Positions 26,826-38,000 of a stretch of DNA of 64,000 nucleotides are shown here, piece after piece; the stretch's first letter is position 1, and each line of letters starts with the position of its first letter. The stretch covers positions 43,297-107,296 of the forward strand of contig JAWKTM010000021.1 of the NCBI GenBank assembly GCA_041399085.1. Direction: 5' to 3'. Source of the DNA: JAWKTM01 sp041399085. Its GTDB lineage: Bacteria; Planctomycetota; Planctomycetia; Pirellulales; Pirellulaceae. Below the pieces are notes generated by a model. That model did not search any database. It was not told the DNA's origin and saw only the letters and a program-made list of their open reading frames with translations. Both the position numbers and the translations under genes were made by a program.

Positions 26826-28571
26826 TCAGCCGGTCATTGTATCGCCAGCGGAAGAATCATAATTTCGCGGATCGAAATCTTCCGTGTCATGTGTCCGCGT
26901 ACCCAAGTCTCGGGTTCCCGATTGTGCTCGGACGGCTGGCATCTCTAAAATGAATCGGCTTCCCTGCTGTGGCGTGCTCTCGACCACGATATCGCCATGA
27001 TGCTCGCGCAGGATTTTCTGGCTGACGGGCAATCCTAGGCCCGTGCCGCGGCTTCCTTTGCGAGACTCAAACACGGAAAATATCTTTTTGATGTCTTCTG
27101 GGGCGATACCCGCTCCGTTGTCGTGAATAATCACGCGGACCTTATCGCCGTCGGGCGGAAACTCCACCGAAACTTCGACGCGACCGTCGGCGATCTCCTC
27201 GCAGGCGTCGATCGCGTTCGTGACCACGTTCAGAATCGCTCGGTGCATGGCGTCCGCGTCGAAGCAGAGTCGCGGCAAGTCTTCCGTGGGTGTGAAACTC
27301 AACCCCACATTCATTTCACGAGCTCGCGTCTGCATCAACTCACATACGTCCGCGACGACTTCGTTCAAGTCGCCCGGTTCCATCTCCGGTTGACGTTCCT
27401 TGCTGAAGGAGAGCATATCCATCACCAGATTGGATATCTTCTCCTGATTTTTGTCCACAATGTTCCAGCCCTTGCGAACGACATCCGAATTGGTTTGCTT
27501 GAGTCCCTCTTCGATGAGATAGCTGCCGCCGCGAATCCCTTGCAAGATATTCTTAATATGATGTGAGAGTGTGGCAATCGTCTGGCCGATGGCCGCCAGT
27601 CGTTCGGCTTGAACCATCGCGGAATAGTAGGACGTGTCTTCCACGGCCAACGCCGCTTGATGGCCGATCGCGACCATCAGCTTTAAATGCTCTTCGGAAA
27701 ACCGATCTGCCTGTCGCACTTGGGGATTGCGTCCAGGAGGCGTGTAAGTGTCGATATAGACAACGCCCACAATGCCATAGCGGCCTTGCATCGGCACACA
27801 GATGGCTTCCCGCACGCCCATTCGCACGATGCTTCCGCCGGCGTCCCAACGCTCGTCGTCGCGAGCGTCGCTGGTCAACACGCCTTCGCGATGCTGCAAT
27901 ACATAGTCCAGAATCGTGCGACTGATCGAGATCTTATCCTCGTCCTGAACGCCCCGCCGATTTCGCCGCGCGGCGGGCATCAGCTCATCCGTCTCTTGAT
28001 CCAGCAACATCACCACACCGCGGTCGGCTTCAACCCACTCGAAAATCAGCTCCAGAATGCGATGCAGCAACTGGTCGATATCCAGCGTGTGGCTGACCGC
28101 CAACGCCGTGCGGTACATAATCTGCAGATTGCTGCGAGCGCGAGCCAACCAGGGACTATCGCCCCCCGCGTTGTCGTGGAACAGTTGGCTTCCTTCGTCG
28201 TGGCTGATCGACTTCAGAATTCGCGACGCGGCCATCGAGCCGACGATATCGATCCCATCCGCCACGCCAATCGACGACGAAGCCTCGGGCGACGTGAAGA
28301 TCATCATCGTGCGGCCGACTTGCACCCGATCGCCGCTGGCCAGCCGATGCTCGGTGACTCGCTTGTTATTGACGAACGTGCCGTTCGAGCTGCCAAGATC
28401 GGCGATCACGCACTCGTCACCGTCTTGAAGAATCTCGGCATGGCGGCGCGAGACTTCGGTGTCGTGAAGCTGGATCGCGTTGGCGCTATCACGACCGAGC
28501 TCAATCCGCGGCCGATTCAGCTCGAAGTGTTTTCCTTGATCGCGTCCACGAATGACGAACAGCGAAGCCAT
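26826..28571 (-). CDS. FHA-GAF sensor histidine kinase
   Basis: The product is 581 aa. An FHA domain (about 22-95; RIELGRDSANAIQL, VSRRHAEI, LGSSNGTFVNN) should bind phosphothreonine. A GAF domain follows (about 160-325; LILELIFEWVEADRG region, ICVPMQGRYGIVGVVYIDT). The dimerisation helix has ATLSHHIKNILQGI, with the phospho-His in SHHIKN. HATPase_c has NVVTNAIDACEE, HDNGAGIAPED and GSRGTGLGLPVS. No membrane segment is seen. The response regulator gene lies upstream and the esterase downstream. FHA on a histidine kinase suggests a link to Ser/Thr kinase signalling. Confidence 0.92.
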   Translation of the reverse strand: MASLFVIRGRDQGKHFELNRPRIELGRDSANAIQLHDTEVSRRHAEILQDGDECVIADLGSSNGTFVNNKRVTEHRLASGDRVQVGRTMMIFTSPEASSSIGVADGIDIVGSMAASRILKSISHDEGSQLFHDNAGGDSPWLARARSNLQIMYRTALAVSHTLDIDQLLHRILELIFEWVEADRGVVMLLDQETDELMPAARRNRRGVQDEDKISISRTILDYVLQHREGVLTSDARDDERWDAGGSIVRMGVREAICVPMQGRYGIVGVVYIDTYTPPGRNPQVRQADRFSEEHLKLMVAIGHQAALAVEDTSYYSAMVQAERLAAIGQTIATLSHHIKNILQGIRGGSYLIEEGLKQTNSDVVRKGWNIVDKNQEKISNLVMDMLSFSKERQPEMEPGDLNEVVADVCELMQTRAREMNVGLSFTPTEDLPRLCFDADAMHRAILNVVTNAIDACEEIADGRVEVSVEFPPDGDKVRVIIHDNGAGIAPEDIKKIFSVFESRKGSRGTGLGLPVSQKILREHHGDIVVESTPQQGSRFILEMPAVRAQSGTRDLGTRTHDTEDFDPRNYDSSAGDTMTG

Positions 28572-28673
28572 CTGTTGATCTCGAACGGGCGTGCTGTCGG
28601 AAACCGAGTGATTGAGCCGGTCGGTTGGCAGCCGAGCGAACGACGCGCCGCGATGATTGCCCCCGTCCGGCCG

Positions 28674-29045
28674 TTAGAGCAAGCGTTCGATTGTACGAAT
28701 CACCGGACCGTAGTGGTAGGGCTTGGGCACCACGCGGTCCTTGGGCAGCGCGGCGTCGTAGCGGCGCGCCGTGCCCAAAATAACCAGCGACGCCTGTTGG
28801 CTGGCGGACTCGTGGTCGTATTCGTCGCGCAGCATTTCGTCGTCGGCCTGCTGCGCTTCGAGGTCAAGCACCACGACGCGCGGATGGTGCTCGCGCAGCA
28901 TTTCCAAGCCCTGTCGGGCGTTCGACGCTTCCAATAACTCGATGCCGCGCGTCGACAGGACGGTCCGAAACACTTCGCGAGATTCGGCCGAGTTGTCGAT
29001 AATCAGCACGCTGCGCGGCGAATTCAATTCGGGGCAGGCTTTCAA
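28674..29045 (-). CDS. Single-domain response regulator
   Basis: The product is 123 aa. A TTG start at 29045 is preferred because GGGAGGT lies six bases upstream; the frame opens at 29069 without a ribosome site. Receiver residues are VLIIDNSAESRE, the phospho-acceptor in RVVVLDLEAQ, Thr in VILGTARR and Lys in VPKPYHYG. There is no output domain, so it probably signals by protein contact, like CheY. The FHA-GAF kinase gene follows after about 100 bp and is the likely partner. Confidence 0.85.
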   Translation of the reverse strand: MKACPELNSPRSVLIIDNSAESREVFRTVLSTRGIELLEASNARQGLEMLREHHPRVVVLDLEAQQADDEMLRDEYDHESASQQASLVILGTARRYDAALPKDRVVPKPYHYGPVIRTIERLL

Positions 29046-29257
29046 GATCGCACCTCCCTGTGCGTTCAATCAGGCGGGACAAAAGCGACTTCGCTTGAGG
29101 GCGAGGGAACATATCGCGCCGCGACGGTTGTGTCAAAAGCGAATCGGACCACAATTTTCGACCCGCCCGCCGGCGAGCGGCAGACAACTTCTCGGCCAGC
29201 AATTACGATGATCGCTCGTCAAGGACATCCGACTTTCGGGGCATAGAGGAGACGCGT

Positions 29258-30199
29258 ATGGCCGCCGAGCTGCAGAGCTTGGTTCAACAGTTGGACGCCA
29301 ATATCAGCCGCGTGGTGCTGGGCAAGCCGGAAGTCGTGCGGATGTGTTTGGTCGCGCTGCTAGCCGGCGAACATGTCTTGCTAGAGGATGTGCCGGGCGT
29401 GGGTAAGACGTTGGTGGGAAAGGCCCTGGCGAAGAGCGTTTCGGGTTCCTTCTGCCGAATCCAGTTCACGCCCGATTTGCTGCCCAGCGATATTGTGGGC
29501 AGCAGCGTGTACAACTCGAAGTCCGCTGAATTCGTCTTCAACCGCGGCCCCGTATTCGCCAATATCGTGCTGGCCGACGAGATCAATCGAGCCCCGCCGC
29601 GAACGCAAAGTGCGTTGCTCGAAGCGATGAGCGACCGGCAGGTGTCGATCGACGGCCACACCTACCCGCTGCCCGAGCCGTTCATGGTGATCGCCACCCA
29701 GAATCCGTTCGAGTTCGAAGGCACGTACGTGTTGCCCGAAAGCCAGCTCGACCGGTTCCTGCTGCGGATTTCCATGGGTTATCCGTCGCGCGAAGCGGAG
29801 CGTGAAGTGCTCGCCAGTCATCGCGTCGGCGAGCCGGTCGAGCAATTGCCGTCGGTCGTCGACCACGAACAGATTTTGCATTTGCAACGTCGAGTCCGCG
29901 AAGTGCGCGTCGATCCGTCGATCGAAGAGTATTTGCTGGATATCGTGCATGCCACCCGCGACTGTGACCAGTTGCATGTGGGAGTCAGCACGCGAGGCGC
30001 GATCAGCTTGTACCGCGCGGCGCAATCACACGCGCTCATCGATGGCCGCGGCTTCGTTGTTCCCGACGATGTGAAACGCCTGGCCGTCCCCGTACTCTCA
30101 CACCGCGTCATCACGCAAGGTTTCTTCCAAGCCAACGAACGCCGCGAAGTGGAAGCCATTATCCAGCGGCTGGTCGATGAAACGGTAACGCCGGTGTGA
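29258..30199 (+). CDS. MoxR-type AAA+ ATPase
   Basis: The product is 313 aa. Walker A is EDVPGVGKTLVGKAL (about 43-57) and Walker B is NIVLADEINRAPP. The MoxR signatures FTPDLLPSDIVGSSVYN, IATQNPFEFEGTYVLPESQLDRFL and VSTRGAISLYRAAQ are present. MoxR proteins act as chaperones, usually with DUF58 and VWA partners encoded next to them. Here the next gene is a GTPase, so it is an orphan in context. It is divergent from the response-regulator operon. Confidence 0.92.
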   Translation: MAAELQSLVQQLDANISRVVLGKPEVVRMCLVALLAGEHVLLEDVPGVGKTLVGKALAKSVSGSFCRIQFTPDLLPSDIVGSSVYNSKSAEFVFNRGPVFANIVLADEINRAPPRTQSALLEAMSDRQVSIDGHTYPLPEPFMVIATQNPFEFEGTYVLPESQLDRFLLRISMGYPSREAEREVLASHRVGEPVEQLPSVVDHEQILHLQRRVREVRVDPSIEEYLLDIVHATRDCDQLHVGVSTRGAISLYRAAQSHALIDGRGFVVPDDVKRLAVPVLSHRVITQGFFQANERREVEAIIQRLVDETVTPV

Positions 30200-30241
30200 G
30201 CATCCGGCTCATCAACCTACTAATCTTTTGGTTGCCGCCAT

Positions 30242-31234
30242 ATGCCCGCGAATCTAACACTTCAATATCTTAAAGCCGAAGAGGAATACCGCCGCGCCGC
30301 GACACCCGACGAGGAACTCCGCTGTTTGCAAGTGATGTTGCGCGAGTTGCCCAAACATAAGGGAACCGACAAACTACAGGCGGAGCTGAAACACAAGATC
30401 AGCCGCGCCAAGGCCGATGTGGAAACAGCGGCAAAGTCCGGCAAAAAGGGGCACGGCGTTCGCGTGCCTCGGCAGGGCGCCGGGCGAGTCATCTTGGTGG
30501 GCGGTCCGAACGCTGGCAAAAGCCAGTTTGTGAAGGCGGTGACGCGAGCCACTCCTGAAGTTGCTCCGTATCCGTTTACCACTCGCGAGCCCATGCCCGC
30601 CATGATGCCTTTCGAGGACGTGATGATTCAGGTGATCGATACGCCGCCCATCACGGCCGACTATTTCGATCCGGCCACGCAAGGACTGATTCGCGGCAGC
30701 GACCTTGCATTGCTATTGGTCGACTTGGGAGCCGACGAAGGAATCGAACAGCTACAAGAAGTGTTAGATCACTTGAATAAGACCAAGACCCGTTTGGCTC
30801 GCGAATCGTATCTGGACGAAAACGATATCGGACTTTCCTATACCCAAGCCTTTCTGGTGCTCAACAAGCTGGACGATCCACAATTCGCCGAACGACGGGA
30901 ATTGCTGCACGAGTTCTGTGAGCTCGAATTCGACGAGTTTGCCATCTCGGCGGAACATGGCGAAGGATTAGAACCGCTGAAGGCCGCGATTTTCCAAGCA
31001 CTTGACGTGGTGCGAATCTATACCAAGCTGCCCACGGCCAAAGAGCCCGACTATGACAAACCATTTACGATTCGCCGCGGCGGCACGCTGCTAGAAATCG
31101 CGGAACAAATTCACCGCGACTTCGCCAAAACATTGAAAGGCGCACGAGTTTGGGGCACGAATGTCCACGACGGTACGATGGTCAAAGCCGACTATGTGCT
31201 GTCCGACAAGGACGTGGTCGAGCTGCATGTCTAA
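30242..31234 (+). CDS. DRG/Obg-like GTPase with C-terminal TGS domain
   Basis: The product is 330 aa. An N-terminal helical region (about 1-75) precedes the G domain: G1 GGPNAGKS (87-94), switch region TTREPMPAMMPFEDV, G3 VIDTPP and G4 VLNKLD (about 205). The last ~75 residues (FTIRRGGTLLEIAEQIHRDF to SDKDVVELHV) form a TGS domain, as in DRG, RelA and ThrRS. Such GTPases generally act on ribosomes or RNA. It lies 43 bp after moxR and is probably co-transcribed. Confidence 0.87.
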   Translation: MPANLTLQYLKAEEEYRRAATPDEELRCLQVMLRELPKHKGTDKLQAELKHKISRAKADVETAAKSGKKGHGVRVPRQGAGRVILVGGPNAGKSQFVKAVTRATPEVAPYPFTTREPMPAMMPFEDVMIQVIDTPPITADYFDPATQGLIRGSDLALLLVDLGADEGIEQLQEVLDHLNKTKTRLARESYLDENDIGLSYTQAFLVLNKLDDPQFAERRELLHEFCELEFDEFAISAEHGEGLEPLKAAIFQALDVVRIYTKLPTAKEPDYDKPFTIRRGGTLLEIAEQIHRDFAKTLKGARVWGTNVHDGTMVKADYVLSDKDVVELHV

Positions 31235-31307
31235 CGGCCGTCGTGCTGATTTCGACCAAACGTTGCCGCCTTAGATGCCAACGGACGTTTGAGCCGAACG
31301 CAACCTC

Positions 31308-32003
31308 CTACTTGCCGTGTTGCAGCAACGCTCGAATCCGCGAAAAGACTTCGTCAAACATCGGCTCCGTGAGCCTTCCCGTAAACGTATTTTGTTGGCT
31401 GGGATGGTAGCTTCCGAACAGCCAGCGACCTCCGGCCAATTCGACGCTCGCGCCGTGAGCAAACTTGGGACGCTTACCCACCAGCCACTCGCGGCGAACA
31501 CACTCCGACACAACCGCCTTCCATGCAATCTGTCCCAGCGCCAGAAACACCCGACCGCTCGCAAGGTCCATCGTTTCCACGAGCCACGGTCGACAATTCT
31601 CAATTTCTTGTGGCGTGGGCTTGTTATCGGGCGGAGCGCAATGGCACACGGCGGTGATCACGCAATCGTTCAAAGCAAGACCGTCGTGAGCATGCGTCGC
31701 GGTCGGCTGATTTGCAAAACCAGCACGGTGCAAGGCACGATACAACCAGTCGCCACTCCGATCGCCGGTAAACATTCGCCCCGTACGATTGGCTCCGTGG
31801 GCTGCCGGCGCTAGTCCGACAATCACTAAGCCCGCCGGCGGTTGACCGAAATTCGGAACCGGCCGTCCCCAGTAATCCAATTCCGCGAAGGCTCGTCGCT
31901 TTTCCACGGCGACGAGCCCACAATGCTGGCGAAGACGTGGACATCGCTCGCAGCCGACGATTCCCTGCTGAAGCGTGTTCCAATCTTGCTTGGGATCGCT
32001 CAT
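31308..32003 (-). CDS. Uracil-DNA glycosylase, family 5-like
   Basis: The product is 231 aa from ATG 32003 (a GTG at 32018 is also possible). The N-terminal CERCPRLRQHC and a later pair of Cys (CHCAP and the ENCRPW region) suggest the 4Fe-4S cluster of thermophile-type glycosylases. Motif 1 is IVGLAPAAHGANRTGRMF and the C-terminal motif is GSYHPSQQNTFTG. The Ala in place of the catalytic Asp/Glu of family 4 (LAPAAHG) fits family 5 (UdgB). It would remove uracil and related deaminated bases from DNA. Confidence 0.87.
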   Translation of the reverse strand: MSDPKQDWNTLQQGIVGCERCPRLRQHCGLVAVEKRRAFAELDYWGRPVPNFGQPPAGLVIVGLAPAAHGANRTGRMFTGDRSGDWLYRALHRAGFANQPTATHAHDGLALNDCVITAVCHCAPPDNKPTPQEIENCRPWLVETMDLASGRVFLALGQIAWKAVVSECVRREWLVGKRPKFAHGASVELAGGRWLFGSYHPSQQNTFTGRLTEPMFDEVFSRIRALLQHGK

Positions 32004-32033
32004 CTCGAACACATCCACTCACTCCGTGTTCAT

Positions 32034-35000
32034 TTATCGGCGTGGTGGATTCGCCTCGCGAACGACCGCTCCGTGCTCCTCACTCAGTATCAGCAACGAG
32101 AATTTCTCCACGTTGTCCAACTCGTTGGTGCTCAGCGACGTGAAATCAAAACGCCCACGTAGATCGGTGTATCCATCCTTATAGAATTTCACACTGCCGT
32201 CGGACATTCGTGCGTAAACCTTGACGTAAACGCCAGCCAACGCTTTCTTGCTATTCTCATGAGCCACACGGACTTGACCGTAGTTCTCAATCACCTGGAC
32301 CGCCAACGAATTGGAATAATAAGCTTCGCTCTTCGTTTGACCGCCCGCGGAAATCTCGACCAACACGTTCTGATTTCGCAACTCGGCCGGCAGCGAGAAC
32401 GCAAACGAAGTCTTGTTCTTCGGCAAAGCGACGACCTGCGATTGGTTTGGCTGGATATAAGAGAACTGACTGCTGTATTGCTGCACGAACGGATTACGGC
32501 TGAACAGCATCTCGATATCCATCAGGTAGAAATTCACCCGCACCCGTTCCACATTCTGATAGTCGATACGAACCTCTTGCGATTCGACCTCAAAATCGAA
32601 ACTCGTGTCAGCCGCGGCTAGCTTCGTCTGGGACTGGGCGAGATTCTCGTCGTCGATCACTTCCACGCCCGCGCCCTCGATCTCGTCCGCCTGAGCCACA
32701 ATTGCCAAAAACGCTTCACGCCACCGGTCGACCGGATGATTGGAATAGTTTTCGGCGATATCCCGTGCCTGTTGCGGATCGGCCTTGTAAAACGCCAAGT
32801 AGGCCGTGAAGTAATCGTATTGCAATCGCTCGTTCAATTGTTCGGGGTTGACCCGACCAAAGAAATCAAATGCCTCGGCCACTCGCTCTTGCAGCAACAG
32901 GTAGTAGGTCGCTTCCAACTCCTGCTCGTCGGTAGGCTCGGCATGGTAGCTGAGCAGCTTTAGGAATCGGTGATACTGTTGGTGGAAGCGATCATTGACG
33001 ATTTCGCGCCGGTTGCCCAACTGATGCCGCCGAGCGTTCACCAACGGCTTGTACTCCATGTGCTGGTAGATGTGCCGAGCGATTGGGTCCAACTCCAATA
33101 GCGGGCTGTCGATATACCAACCAACTTGGTTGATGTAGCTGTCCGCGTGCTTCAAGAATTGTTTTACCTGATCAGGCACGTCGTGATAAACCGAATAGGA
33201 CCACAGCGTCTGGTTATACGCGTGCTGCTCGGCCAGATAGTTGACAACTTGCTGGAAGAACGCCTTGTCACGCATGCGGAACGCGATCTTGTCGAGTTCC
33301 AATCGCTGCAAATTATGCTGCCGCAGAAACTCCATCACTTGCGCGTCGGTACCGTACTGCGAGATGTACTGCCACGACTCGCGATCGATCTTGCTTGGCT
33401 TGGCGACCACGTTCAGCTTGACCGGGTCAGCGTAAGCCAAAAGCTCCTCGTTCTGTGCCACATGCACCGGATAGTGGGTAAATTCGCCCGCTGCCGGGAA
33501 ATAGAAGTGATACTCAACCGTCTGCGTATTGAACGGCTGCAAGTTGATATGCACGCTCCGCGTGTACTTGCTGCCCATCACCGGAATGGCTCCGTTGGGA
33601 ACCTGCAGCAACAAGTCCAATTTGCGAGGCGTCGATGTTGGATTCGTCACGACGACTTGGCATCCATACACGGCGTGGACGAGAAATTCGTCCGTCACAT
33701 ACTTGTCCCGCTGTTCGCCGTCGACGTGTGCATAGCGATCTCCGTGTCGGAAGAAATTTTGGCTCACGAGAATGGGCGTCTGCAAGGCCATCTGTTCGGC
33801 CTGCTTAATCTCCTCGTGATAAACGATAGACGGACTTCCGACCTCCAGCGTCATGGCCGCCTTCTCGTATTCCGTCTGATGTTCACCCGCCTCGAAGGGA
33901 AGGTCCAGCACGGATAGCGCGAACATCATCTCGGTGAAGTTCCGCGATGCCTCGGCCATATTGGTCGAGTAGAATGGCTGGTCGGCCGGATGTTGAGCAA
34001 AGTCATTCCAAAAGGCATTGACGGTCACGAGATCGCCGTTCTGCTGTTCGATCGGCAAATGATAATAGTTGTTCTCCACCCATTCCTTCGTCTTGTCGAC
34101 TTGGCGATAGAGTTGTTGCATCTTGGCGCGGAGCTTCTCATCGGCTTTAAAGTAGGCGCGTTCGGACTTGTCATCGGCGCCCGCTTGCCGCCGCCGCGCC
34201 AAACCGCTTTCCATCTCCTTTCGGGCGTTCTGCAATTCGCCCAGTTGCTCCTCGGCCAATCGCTTGCCCGCGGCGGCCTTTTCGGCAAGCGCCGGCATGG
34301 CGGCGGCCGGTGGAGCTGCTGGCTGGGGTGCGTTCGCACGTCCAAACAGGGCCGTGCCGTTGCGGTTCATCGCTTGGCCACCAAATTGCAACGCTCGGTC
34401 GGCGTCTTTGGCTTCCCCGCGGAATTCGGCTTGCTCTTGTTTGGTCTTCTTCAGCGCATCCATCACTCCGAGCCGATCGTCCGTTTCCAAGGAACTGCCT
34501 TTCAAGGCGGTTTCGAATAGGAAGTTACGACGGTCGATGTTCGGTGGCAACAACTCGTAGCGTTCATGGACGTGTCGTTGCATGGCTGACGCCTCCGCTT
34601 CCAAGCGTCGACCCAGCAGAATTCGCTCGACAATGTTCAGCCGCTCGAACTCCCACGGAAATAGATATTGGGAAAGATTCTCACCCAACAAATACTGGTC
34701 AAGGAAGGTCTTATCTTTCTTGTTCTCCAAATAAGGTCGGATGTTTTCATTGAACCACTGCGGGTCCTTCTGCGCGAGAAAGAAATGCAGTTCATGGCTG
34801 GCGTATTGGGAATACTTGGAACGTTTCTCGTCCGGCGTCAGTTTTGGCCAATTCAGGACAAAGTTGAATTCCACTAAGTTAGGATTGTTGCTGAGTGTGA
34901 CGTACAGCGAATGCACCCGCCGCAGGCTGTCATACAGCTCGAACCGCGAACTCGTGATATCCGGCAAGACGAATTCCTCGCCCGGTTGGATCACGCTCGT

Positions 35001-38000
35001 CTGCTTCTGTTGTGTGAAGTGTTTGTCGGGATCCAGTCCGTCGGCAAGTCGAAGATCCTCGAACGGTACGTCACCCGCCGCCAAGGACGTGGTTCGATAC
35101 ACGGTGTTTTGGGGATCGACCGCGACGATGTGCAGATGTTGGTGTGGTCCCAAAGCGTCCCGGTCAAGCGTCAATTGGCCTTCTTCATTGGGAGCCAAAT
35201 TCAGGAGCACTGCCGAGTCGAGTGCCAGGAAGTCGAGCGTCGAGAAATCGGTTCGTTCGCCGTCGACGCCACGCCCGCCCTGTCCCGGCTTGGCCGTCAT
35301 GGCCTGGGGATCCGCGGATGGCGCGAATTCGCTACCGAGCTGTGCTTCTTGCTGCGAGGTCTCCGTTTGCCGAATCGCCCACGGATTCAACAGCAACTCA
35401 GGTCGCTCGAGCATGTTGCCTGGATACTTGGGGGCGTATTTTCGATCCAGAATATAGCGAATCTCATCCCCAATAATTCGACCTTCCATGAAGTGGGACA
35501 GTTGTTCGGGCAGGAGATATCGCGATGGTTCGGCGTCGCGAACGATCGACAGATTTCCAAACGGATCGTAGGCCGGCACGAAACGCGTGGCGAACACATG
35601 AACGCGAGTGAAAGGGTTCGCATTCCTCACATTGACCGTGATCGTCTTTTCGCCGACTTGGATGGGATCCAATTGCAGAGGACTGTTGTCGCGGGTTTCC
35701 AATTGGCGGTATTCTCCTAACACCCAATCATCCAACTTGGCTCCATCGGTCAGTCGAATCCGCATTCGGGCGCCGCTGCGCTTCAGTAGCAGGTCGTAGT
35801 CGCCTGGTGGCAATTCGCCGACTCGCAAAATTCCTCCATCGATCGATAAGGCGTCGAATCGGTCGGCAACGAACGTGTCGCCCCGCAACTCCAAAAAGCT
35901 GACTTCGTCCCGTGTCACTTGGGCTTTCGTGCCCATATAAGGAACTTCCACAATCGATCCCGCCCGACCGTGGATCGCGGAATAGTAACTGTGTCGATCT
36001 TCACGCAGTTGCCAAGTGTGCGAGACGCCGCCGGGTTCGGTGGCGGTGACCTGAGCGATGTCGTGAAGCGGTCCCAGCCAGACGGTACCGGTCTCGTCGG
36101 TCTGGAGATTGGCGTGGTATTCGTCGCGAAAATCGCGATGCTTCACTTTCAATTGAATAGCGCGATCTGGAAGAATCTCGCCCGTCTTTCCCAATAGCGC
36201 TAGAACATATTGGCCCTCGACGGCGGTCAGAAACAAATCTTGAATCTTGTCCGTGGTGTCGATTTGGTTCAGCGTGAACGTGGCGGACGAGGTGAGAGTC
36301 ACTTTTTCACTACGTGTCAGACTCTTAACTTTGGCCTGCAGGGTAAATGAGATGGTCGAAAGTCTTTGGGGAGTTTGGAATTCATGGACGATGTCTTGAT
36401 TCTCGTCCAATTTCAAATCGTCCACCTCCTTGCTCGCCGACACTCCGTCGATATCCGTGCTGGTAATGGTGAGCCGGAGGTCTTCGAGCAACGAGAGCGT
36501 GACTGGCGTGCCGTTTAGATTCAAGCCGGGGCGGATCAGAACACGAGCCTTTTCTCGCTCTAATAGCTGCTCGCGATCAACGTGAATGCCCGCGGTTAGC
36601 GAATAATTTTCGGCATCGTGTTGCAAAAACTGTAGCGACGCGAATTTTGCCGTCGCTAACACGATCGGTTGCTGTCCGGGATTCGTGCTAAATGGAATTG
36701 CGACATGCCCCTGGTCGTCGGCCGTGTATTCGTGGCCGCCGAAATACACCTTGGCGTTCGGCACAATCTCATTGCTCGCGTTTAAGATCGTAAGCACATG
36801 GCCAGCCGTACTGGTGCGAGCGATAAAGTGGAGTTGACCTTTTCGGATCAGCGCACGACTACTCTTGCCGTTGCCGATGAAGTCGACGACATAGACGCCG
36901 GGCTCTCTTAGCGACGGGAAATCGAAGTGTCGTCGCACTCGGCGCAGCGATGGCTCGGCATACTCGTAGGTTGCTTCCGCATTGGGAACCAATCCCTCGA
37001 GCACGATATCCGTGCTAACTTCGCGCTGATTATCACGATAGAAATTGAGCGTATTGATCTCGTAGACCTTGACGATCAATTTGTCGACGTTCTTCACCCA
37101 CATATCCAACGAAACTGGCTCGTCGGCGTCGAATTGCTCGTCGTTGGTGTGGGCGAAGTCGAGGTCCACGCGTTCCTTCAGTTGCTGGTACTCGGCAGGC
37201 GTGAGCATCGAATACCAACGCTCGGGATCGCCTTGACCGTTGACGATTTTAGTGATCGCGAAGATTCGCTTGAGATAATTGTTCTCGACATAGGGAGCGT
37301 AAGGTTGGTAGGAGTCTTCCTCGATAAAGAAATGTTCGAGGTAACTTCGTACAAGCGGCTCGTCCGTGCCGATGATCGTCAGCATCGTTTGCGGTTCATA
37401 ATTCGCATTTAGGTCGGCCGCATAACGTCGGTTTTCGGGCTCCGCCATGAATTTTGGTTCAATATAAACCACATGTCGAGGAAGCTTTAGATAGGTGAGG
37501 AATCGCTCTTTGTCATAGACGCCTTGGGAACGGTCAAACACAAGGCGATGGTAGAGAATATGAGCTTTCAAGGAGTTGAAGGCGGGCGGCAGTTCCTCGA
37601 CGAAATCCCACAGCCGATCCAGGTAAGCTCGTTTGGCGACGTTATTGTGGCGCCAATCGACATCGTCGTTCGGATGCAGCTTACTGATGTAGATGTTGAC
37701 GAAGTTCGTGTCGGACAGGAGCGAAGGGCGGAGTTTTAGGAGTTCTTGAAGCTGGGAGAGGAGAAGCTGACGGTGGATTGTGTACTGACCGAATCCCGGC
37801 GAATTCGGATGGTTCAGGTCGGCCACGATCAGCTCGGGCAACTTCGGCTGGTCGGGGCGTTCCAGACGTTGCAGCAAATTCCGTAGACGATCGGCGTTCA
37901 GTTCGGTCGAAACCAGCCAATCGAGGCCGAATCCTCGAAGCCTTGCAGATTCTGATAGCGACTCATCGCCCGCTGCGTGAACGCTTTGCCCGATCGCTTG

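Noticed and set aside
27687..28937. 416-residue plus-strand frame
   Set aside because: Antisense shadow of the FHA-GAF kinase and response regulator genes.
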